Positions 1-4,084 of a stretch of 8,021 nt of DNA are shown here, piece by piece; position 1 is the stretch's first letter; each line of letters opens with the position of its first letter. Origin of the DNA: an uncultured Acidobacteriota bacterium (lineage in GTDB: Bacteria; Acidobacteriota; Vicinamibacteria; Vicinamibacterales; UBA8438); assembly GCA_913043805.1 (NCBI GenBank), contig CAJWMX010000115.1, positions 1 to 8,021 of the forward strand. The letters are read 5' to 3'. The notes beneath the pieces are model-generated. The model saw only the letters and a program-made list of their open reading frames with translations. It searched no databases and was not told the origin of the DNA. The translations under genes and the position numbers were made by a program.

Positions 1-909
1 GTAGGAGCCGGGGAAATCGGGGACGAGGTTGTCGGTAGGGATACGCGTTTCACCGACGCGCAAAGATACCTCGCTCCGCAGCCGTATGGCCCCTGCGCCA
101 GACAATAGGACGACCTCGCCGTCGGCCACCGACTCGAGACCCGCGAAGTCGCGGTGGTCGGTGCCCATTTCCTTCTGGAACCAGACCTCGATCGTCTCGC
201 CGGTCGGCTCGGTCACGATCGTCTCGTTTCGGGTGCCGCGCCGGGTGGCACGCCAGCGCCCGCTGGTGTCGGAGTCGCGGGTCAGCAGTGTGGCCCGGCC
301 GACGTCGGATGTGCGCTCGGGTCGTGGCGGTGTCTCGATCTCGATGAACTCGAACCCGGTGTACCAGTAGTGATCTCCCCAGAGGAGCGCGAGCTGACCG
401 CGGTCGTCCCCAAAGGGCATCAGCGCGACGAGGGGCGTGTCTGACGACTCGTCGGGACGGACGATGTGCGTGAGCGGAATCTGGGCGGGTTCCCTCGGTG
501 GCGGTGGGTTGTCGTCCTCCTCCGCCGTCGGATCGACCTCGTCGGGAATGGGGCGGGCGTCGAGGACCCAGGCGTTGCCGGTCCGGCTCAACCACAGTTC
601 ATGACGCGGTCCCCTGTGCGGCGGGCTCCCTGGTTCCGCTCCGAGAGGACCAACGCTGAGCGCGCGATGGCCTTCGATCTGCCCCAGTTTGATCTCGGCA
701 CGTTCGCCGGCGGACACATCGAGCACGGCCTGGTGCGCCGCGGCGTCTGCCCGGAGCGTCGAGTCGTACCCGATGGAGATGGCGCGGGCGCTCAGGACGA
801 GCTCCGTACGAGCCTGCGCCGCGTCCTGGCCGTTCGCGTCGGGGGGGGCGAAGACAACAAAACCGGCGATCACGCCGGTCAACAGGAGGCGAAGGCGCCG
901 GTGCGGCAT
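1..909 (-). CDS. Exported protein of unknown function, DUF2911-like features (partial, C-terminus beyond window)
   Basis: The frame is open for 303 codons from ATG at 909 to the window edge, with no stop seen, so the C-terminus is missing. Residues 1-27 look like a Sec signal peptide: RR near the start, a hydrophobic core LLLTGVIAGFVVFA, and probable cleavage after DANG. The mature part has no heme, zinc or nucleotide motif. Residues 104-187 (ELWLSRTGNAWVLD, then IPLTHI, then GQLALLWGDHYWYTGFEF) resemble the second half of DUF2911 beta-sandwich proteins. Residues about 265-301 (LLSGAGAIRLRSEVSLRVG, then FPGSY) resemble their first half, so two modules may be present. This assignment is from memory of the family pattern and is tentative; the gene call itself is firm. 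It lies 61 bp downstream of the heme/PHM gene on the same strand and is probably co-transcribed with it. No clear Shine-Dalgarno sequence precedes the ATG. Codons 21-23 lie on a run of eight C on the coding strand (841-848). Confidence 0.8.
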   Translation of the reverse strand, partial: MPHRRLRLLLTGVIAGFVVFAPPDANGQDAAQARTELVLSARAISIGYDSTLRADAAAHQAVLDVSAGERAEIKLGQIEGHRALSVGPLGAEPGSPPHRGPRHELWLSRTGNAWVLDARPIPDEVDPTAEEDDNPPPPREPAQIPLTHIVRPDESSDTPLVALMPFGDDRGQLALLWGDHYWYTGFEFIEIETPPRPERTSDVGRATLLTRDSDTSGRWRATRRGTRNETIVTEPTGETIEVWFQKEMGTDHRDFAGLESVADGEVVLLSGAGAIRLRSEVSLRVGETRIPTDNLVPDFPGSY

Positions 910-928
910 GGCTCGAACCCGGAGAGCG

Positions 929-956
929 CGCCGGGCCCCGGCGGCGGGGCCCGGCG
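929..956 (-). terminator. 12-bp GC-only intercistronic stem-loop
   Basis: Positions 929-940 pair perfectly with 945-956, giving a 12-bp all-GC stem around a 4-nt loop. The element sits between the stop of the heme/PHM gene (971) and the start of the next leftward gene (909). No T-run follows on the coding strand, so it is not a classical intrinsic terminator. It could be a pause site, an attenuator or an mRNA 3'-end stabiliser that sets different levels for the two genes. The structure is certain from the sequence; its function is inferred. Confidence 0.45.
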
Positions 957-970
957 TCGAGGAACGAAGG

Positions 971-2269
971 TTAGTTTTCGTCGGCGTTCTCGATCTCGAC
1001 GGCGAAGCCGATGAATCCGAGCGACATTTCATCGTCGGTGCGCGGGCCGTGGCCCGGGGTCAGGGTCGGGTCGAAGTCGTAGAGCGCGCCGCGCTCCGCC
1101 GAGTTGTCATACCAGTGGCTGACGTCGATCCGCGTGCCTTCCGGCAGCAGCTTCGGCTGCTTCAGCTTGTAGGTCTCCTGCCAACCCTGGTCATACTTGG
1201 GCACGTCCAGCAGCAGTTCCTCGCGCCCATCCGGATAGGTGGCGGTGTAGCGGGCCGCCTTGGCTCGGAGGTGTCCATGTGGCCAGTAGGTCAGCACATA
1301 GATGTCCTCTTCCAGGGTCCGCGAGGCGCCGATCCGGTAGTCATCGATCCGGGGCGGCAGTTCGAAGCCGGTGTTTCCGATGGAGTTGTTGATGACCTTG
1401 TGGGTGACCGGTCGCTCCTTGAGGAAGAACGCGATCTCGGGCTGCGCCCAGACACCGCTGCCTTCGCCCGGCTCCTTGTGAAAGTGCATGTTGTAGGTCA
1501 GGGTCGAGCCAGCTTCGAGGCGCAGGCCATAGCCGTCGGGCAACATCACTGCCTCGGCGCCCTCGGCGATACAGGTCAGAAGCTGGCCGGCGCCGGCGAC
1601 GCCCTTCTCGGCCGCCTCGCCCGGCTCCACGTCCGGAGCGGGAGCACGTGCGTAGCCGCACATGTGGTGGGCCACGGTACCGGCGCCTGTCTTGAACTCC
1701 CAGCCGCGCACCCACACATCCTCGGGGAGCTCGGCTTCGCTCAGGGTCTTGTAGAAGCTGATGTTCAGGTCGTAGACGTCGTCCTCGACGAAGTACGGTT
1801 CATCGAGCTGGAAGACAAAGTCCGGGGTGCCCAGCGACCAGCCGCCGCTCGTCGTCTCGGCGAAGGTCTTTGGCGCCGGCGCCTGGCTGCGGTCGCCGGC
1901 CGGGGCTCCCGCGTCGACCCACCGGCCGATTGTGCTGATCTCGTCGTCGGTCAGCCCGCGCTCGTTCGAGAACACGCCCTTGGGCGCCGAGGCGAACCAG
2001 GGCGGCATCTCGTGCGCTTCGACCTTGCGCTTGATCGAGCGCGCCCAGGGACGGGTCTCTTCGTAGCTCATGAAGGACATCGGCGCGATGACGCCGCCCA
2101 GGTTCAGCCCTTCGGGCCGATGGCAGCTCTGGCAGTTGTCCTGGATGATCGGAAGGACATCCTGGTAGTAGGTCACGTCCGCTTCATTGGCCGCCGCGCC
2201 AGGCGCCGTTGCCGCCATGGCAAGACCGAGCACCGCAACCATCGCCACCGATCGGCGAAAACTGGTCAT
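971..2269 (-). CDS. Heme c / PHM-like copper type II monooxygenase fusion protein
   Basis: This gene encodes a 432-residue exported protein. A signal peptide covers about residues 1-27 (hydrophobic VAMVAVLGLAMAATA, then AAA before NEAD). The N-terminal domain carries one heme c site: CQSCH at 46-50, with M88 in EMPPW as the likely axial ligand. From about residue 145 the chain matches the peptidylglycine alpha-hydroxylating / dopamine beta-monooxygenase-like copper fold. H201-H202 in VAHHMCGYA and H262 or H264 in MHFH fit the CuA site; H331 and H333 in WPHGHLRAK and M415 in DDEM fit CuB. Characterised relatives hydroxylate an unactivated C-H using O2 and two single-electron copper centres. 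The substrate here is unknown, and electrons might arrive through the fused heme. Start choice: ATG 2269 has a strong GGAGG 11 nt upstream and begins the signal peptide; the frame stays open 26 codons further, but that extension is non-secretory in character. A promoter at 2319-2347 fits this start. Family membership is confident, substrate and reaction are not. Confidence 0.9.
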   Translation of the reverse strand: MTSFRRSVAMVAVLGLAMAATAPGAAANEADVTYYQDVLPIIQDNCQSCHRPEGLNLGGVIAPMSFMSYEETRPWARSIKRKVEAHEMPPWFASAPKGVFSNERGLTDDEISTIGRWVDAGAPAGDRSQAPAPKTFAETTSGGWSLGTPDFVFQLDEPYFVEDDVYDLNISFYKTLSEAELPEDVWVRGWEFKTGAGTVAHHMCGYARAPAPDVEPGEAAEKGVAGAGQLLTCIAEGAEAVMLPDGYGLRLEAGSTLTYNMHFHKEPGEGSGVWAQPEIAFFLKERPVTHKVINNSIGNTGFELPPRIDDYRIGASRTLEEDIYVLTYWPHGHLRAKAARYTATYPDGREELLLDVPKYDQGWQETYKLKQPKLLPEGTRIDVSHWYDNSAERGALYDFDPTLTPGHGPRTDDEMSLGFIGFAVEIENADEN

Positions 2270-2280
2270 TTGACTGGACT

Positions 2281-2287
2281 CCTCCCC
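2281..2287 (-). promoter_or_regulatory. Shine-Dalgarno for the heme/PHM gene
   Basis: The leftward strand reads GGGGAGG here, 11 nt before ATG 2269. It is the best ribosome site in the window and decides the start against the longer open frame that continues to 2347. Confidence 0.7.
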
Positions 2288-2289
2288 GC

Positions 2290-2307
2290 GTGCGGAGCAC
2301 GCCGCAC
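2290..2307 (-). other. Small hairpin in the 5' leader of the heme/PHM mRNA
   Basis: A 6-bp stem (2290-2295 with 2302-2307, gtgcgg/ccgcac) closes a 6-nt loop. On the leftward transcript it lies between the predicted transcription start and the Shine-Dalgarno sequence and ends only two bases before it. It could affect ribosome access or mRNA stability. The stem is short and may be incidental in GC-rich DNA. Confidence 0.25.
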
Positions 2308-2318
2308 AGTATCCTTGG

Positions 2319-2347
2319 TTTATACCACCACCGGCAGCCGTCGGCAA
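2319..2347 (-). promoter_or_regulatory. Sigma70-type promoter for the leftward heme/PHM unit
   Basis: On the leftward strand TTGCCG (2347-2342, 4 of 6 matches to TTGACA) is followed by exactly 17 bp and then TATAAA (2324-2319, 5 of 6 matches to TATAAT). Transcription would begin near 2312, leaving a leader of about 43 nt before ATG 2269. This TATA-rich patch stands out in very GC-rich surroundings. Predicted from sequence only. Confidence 0.55.
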
Positions 2348-2398
2348 CGGTGAGTCGAGGGGGGGCGGGAAGCCTGCGTTCGGGCCCCGTCAGCGCGG

Positions 2399-2404
2399 TA
2401 GAAT
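2399..2404 (+). promoter_or_regulatory. Candidate -10 box for the GAF/cytochrome pair
   Basis: TAGAAT matches 5 of 6 bases of the sigma70 -10 consensus and faces right. No convincing -35 lies 16-18 bp upstream, so the site is weak or activator-dependent. A start near 2411 would place ATG 2406 before or at the mRNA 5' end, which supports ATG 2445 as the true start of the next gene. Confidence 0.35.
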
Positions 2405-2433
2405 CATGCCCTTGCCCACCGCCTCGCGCGTGC

Positions 2434-2437
2434 GAGG
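2434..2437 (+). promoter_or_regulatory. Shine-Dalgarno deciding the GAF gene start
   Basis: GAGG lies 7 nt before ATG 2445, an ideal distance. The upstream in-frame ATG at 2406 has no comparable site, so 2445 is preferred. Confidence 0.6.
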
Positions 2438-2444
2438 TGGTTCG

Positions 2445-3089
2445 ATGCAGATGACCGCTCCACGTATTCCGGCCAACGAGACCCACCGCCTGGAGGCGCT
2501 TCGCGATCTCGAGGTCCTCGACACCGGGACCGAGGACCGATTCGATCGGTTGACCAGGCTGGCCGGGCGTCTGTTCGAGGTGCCGATCGCGGCGCTCTCG
2601 CTCGTCGACGAGAACCGCGAGTGGTTCAAGACCTGTGTGGGAGTCGAAGGCCAGGAAGGCGCTCGGGCGGTCTCGTTCTGTGGGCACACCATCCTCGAGG
2701 ACGACACGCTGGTCATCCCCGATGCTGCGGCCGACCCACGCTTTGCGGACAATCCTCAGGTCACCGGCGACGGGATCCGTTTCTACGCCGGTCACCCGCT
2801 CTGGGCCCGCACGCGGGTCGGGTTCCGGATCGTGGAATTGCAACAGGCGCTGGCGGCGCGGGTCTCGGAGCTAGAAGTCGCGCTCTCGCAGGTGAAGCAG
2901 CTTCAGGGGCTGCTGCCGATCTGCGCCTACTGCAAGAAGGTGCGAGACGACGGGAACTACTGGCACCAGGTCGAAAGCTACATCACCGACCACACGGACG
3001 CGAAGTTCAGCCACGGTATCTGTCCGGAGTGTCTGGAAGGGGTCAAGCGCGAGCTCGACGAACAGCAGCGGAAGGGGGCGTCATCGTGA
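2445..3089 (+). CDS. Truncated GAF-domain protein with C-terminal CxxC...CxxC module
   Basis: This gene encodes a 214-residue protein with no signal peptide or membrane segment, so it is probably cytosolic. Residues 11-119 are the well-recognised first part of a sensor GAF domain: ETHRLEALRDLEVLDT, then DRLTRLAG, LSLVDENREWFK, SFCGHTIL, IPDAAADPRFADNP and IRFYAGHPL. The expected remainder of the fold (the G-LCV-D-PR strand and last helix, roughly 35 residues) is absent. The chain passes straight into a heptad-like helix (about 128-155) and then LLPICAYCKKVRDD and FSHGICPECLE. C160, C163, C193 and C196 form a likely metal-binding Cys4 site. This C-terminal module is familiar at the end of many bacterial PAS, GAF and receiver proteins, but its role is not established. 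No kinase, GGDEF or DNA-binding domain follows, so an output function cannot be read from the sequence. The stop overlaps the start of the cytochrome gene, implying coupled translation. An in-frame start at 2406 would add 13 residues and is less likely. Confidence 0.88.
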   Translation: MQMTAPRIPANETHRLEALRDLEVLDTGTEDRFDRLTRLAGRLFEVPIAALSLVDENREWFKTCVGVEGQEGARAVSFCGHTILEDDTLVIPDAAADPRFADNPQVTGDGIRFYAGHPLWARTRVGFRIVELQQALAARVSELEVALSQVKQLQGLLPICAYCKKVRDDGNYWHQVESYITDHTDAKFSHGICPECLEGVKRELDEQQRKGASS

Positions 3090-3853
3090 GACGGTGGGTG
3101 GTTGGCGCGGTGATGGCGCTCTGCGGTCCGGTGCTACTCGGAGGCGGCGGGGCCGCATCGGCAGGCCAGGAGACAAGTGTGAAGGATGGCGTGTATACCG
3201 CCACCCAGGCCTCCCGTGGCCGCGATCAGTACGAGACGAGCTGTCAGCGGTGCCACGGTGCGGATCTGACCGGCGGCGCCGGCCGGTCGTTGACCGGGGA
3301 CGTCTTTCTCCGGGACTGGACCGGACTGACGCTCGACGGTCTCTTCGAACGGATGCAGTCGATGCCGCCGGGAGGGTCAGCCGGGCTCGAGGCCGAGGCC
3401 TACGTCGACATCATCAGCTATGTGCTCGAGCGGAACGGGTTTCCCGAGGGTGGCGAGGAACTGTCGACGGCTCGATTGAGCGGCGTCTATGTCGAAGGTG
3501 ACGAGGGCCGAGACGTGGTGCCCAACTTCGCCCTCGTGCGGGTGGTCGGCTGTCTGGCCGGCAGCGCCGCCGACGGGTGGACCTTGAACAGCGCCAGTCC
3601 CGAGGCCCGGTCGTCCGAACCGACGCCCTCGATTGACGCCGAGCTCGCCGAGGTCGAGGCCACGACCTTGGGTGACCGATCGTTCAACCTGATGTACGTG
3701 TTTCCGAGTCCCGATGCCTATGTCGGACATCGGGTCGAGACCAAGGGACTGCTGATCCGCGACGAGGAAGGCACCGCGGTGCCCCCGGTCCACAGTCTCA
3801 ACGTGACGTCGGTACAGAGTTTGTCTGAGACGTGCGAGCCTGCCGGTCGCTGA
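3086..3853 (+). CDS. Exported class I cytochrome c with C-terminal OB-like domain
   Basis: This gene encodes a 255-residue periplasmic protein. It begins with GTG 3086, which overlaps the previous TGA by four bases (GTGA) and has a GGGGG ribosome site 7 nt upstream. The start is also set by the signal peptide that follows directly (residues 1-26, RRWVVGAVMALCGPVLL, then ASA before GQ). Residues about 38-118 are a single-heme cytochrome c: CQRCH at 53-57, and M93 in MQSMPPGG as the likely sixth heme ligand. From about residue 148 a second domain begins (VRVVGCLAG, then VGHRVETKGLL, then LNVTSVQSLSETC). It resembles small OB-like domains with the pattern GC...VGH-VEV-G...L-VTSV common in exported acidobacterial proteins; that comparison is from memory. 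C156 and C250 could form a disulfide. The likely role is periplasmic electron transfer; the partner is unknown. The nearby heme/PHM protein is a possible one, on proximity only. Confidence 0.88.
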   Translation: MRRWVVGAVMALCGPVLLGGGGAASAGQETSVKDGVYTATQASRGRDQYETSCQRCHGADLTGGAGRSLTGDVFLRDWTGLTLDGLFERMQSMPPGGSAGLEAEAYVDIISYVLERNGFPEGGEELSTARLSGVYVEGDEGRDVVPNFALVRVVGCLAGSAADGWTLNSASPEARSSEPTPSIDAELAEVEATTLGDRSFNLMYVFPSPDAYVGHRVETKGLLIRDEEGTAVPPVHSLNVTSVQSLSETCEPAGR

Positions 3854-3875
3854 GGTGCGACCCCGCTCAGCGACC
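3845..3875 (+). terminator. Stem-loop 1 of the convergent region, overlapping the cytochrome stop codon
   Basis: Positions 3845-3854 pair perfectly with 3866-3875 (ggtcgctgag/ctcagcgacc), a 10-bp stem with an 11-nt loop. The left arm contains the TGA stop (3851-3853), so the stem forms fully only after ribosomes leave. Only TT follows, so it is not a canonical intrinsic terminator in either direction. A role as 3' end or shared terminator is inferred from its place. Confidence 0.5.
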
Positions 3876-3882
3876 TTACGGA

Positions 3883-3911
3883 GTTCGCCGACTTGAGAGC
3901 TTTCGGCGAAC
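3883..3911. repeat. Stem-loop 2 of the convergent region
   Basis: Positions 3883-3891 pair perfectly with 3903-3911 (gttcgccga/tcggcgaac), a 9-bp stem with an 11-nt loop. It follows stem-loop 1 after a 7-nt spacer. It could act on either strand as a terminator part or be a copy of a dispersed intergenic palindrome. Confidence 0.5.
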
Positions 3912-3917
3912 CCTAGA

Positions 3918-3942
3918 CGGAGCCTTGAGCTCGCAGGCTCCG
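3918..3942. repeat. Stem-loop 3 of the convergent region
   Basis: Positions 3918-3924 pair with 3936-3942 (cggagcc/ggctccg), a 7-bp stem with an 11-nt loop that contains the palindrome gagctc. It follows stem-loop 2 after 6 nt. Its loop shares the start TTGAG with that of stem-loop 2 (cTTGAG), hinting at common origin. Confidence 0.45.
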
Positions 3943-3962
3943 GGCTACGGGCCGGAACGAGG

Positions 3963-3994
3963 AACGCCGATGGGCTTGCCCAGATCGTGGCGTT
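3963..3994. other. Compound hairpin before the tandem repeat
   Basis: Outer arms aacgcc (3963-3968) and ggcgtt (3989-3994) enclose an inner 5-bp stem tgggc/gccca (3971-3975 with 3978-3982) with a 2-nt loop as drawn, so at least one inner pair must open. The inner part is marginal. It continues the run of inverted repeats in the convergent spacer. Confidence 0.3.
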
Positions 3995-4010
3995 GCGGTT
4001 GGGCTGATCT

Positions 4011-4058
4011 GAAGCCTGAAGCCTGAAGCCTGAAGCCTGAAGCCTGAAGCCTGAAGCC
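4011..4058. repeat. Heptanucleotide tandem repeat, about 6.9 copies of GAAGCCT
   Basis: Six perfect GAAGCCT units run from 4011 to 4052, followed by GAAGCC to 4058, with no mismatch. On the other strand the unit reads AGGCTTC. The array is non-coding, lying between two convergent genes. A 7-bp unit is not a multiple of three, and perfect identity suggests recent or ongoing slippage, so copy number probably differs between strains. A related non-tandem stretch, cctgaagcc, occurs at 7801-7809. Functions proposed for such arrays elsewhere are unproven. Confidence 0.95.
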
Positions 4059-4084
4059 GGCTGGCGGGGGTGTCCAGGCCAGCC
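4059..4084 (-). terminator. Stem-loop directly after the peptidase stop codon
   Basis: Positions 4059-4065 pair with 4078-4084 (ggctggc/gccagcc), a 7-bp GC-rich stem with a 12-nt loop. On the leftward transcript it begins at the base after the peptidase TAA (4087-4085). The tandem repeat follows and no T-run is seen. Terminator or 3'-end protection is the likely use, inferred from position. Confidence 0.4.

Noticed and set aside
689..2353. A 554-codon rightward open frame opposite the heme/PHM gene
   Set aside because: It is an antisense shadow from high GC. Its product has no recognisable domain, while the leftward frame has a signal peptide, heme motif, copper ligands, ribosome site and promoter.
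2406..2444. Upstream ATG 2406 as the start of the GAF gene
   Set aside because: It has no ribosome site and lies at or before the likely transcription start from the TAGAAT box. ATG 2445 has GAGG at ideal spacing.
3883..3911. Integron attC site (gtt...aac arms)
   Set aside because: The arms are in the wrong order for attC (which runs from AAC to GTT), it is too short, and no integrase or cassette gene is present.
3832..4026. A 64-codon rightward open frame across the convergent spacer
   Set aside because: It overlaps the cytochrome end out of frame, runs through the stem-loops into the repeat, and lacks a ribosome site and recognisable protein features.
4011..4058. CRISPR array
   Set aside because: The 7-bp units are contiguous with no spacers and there are no cas genes.
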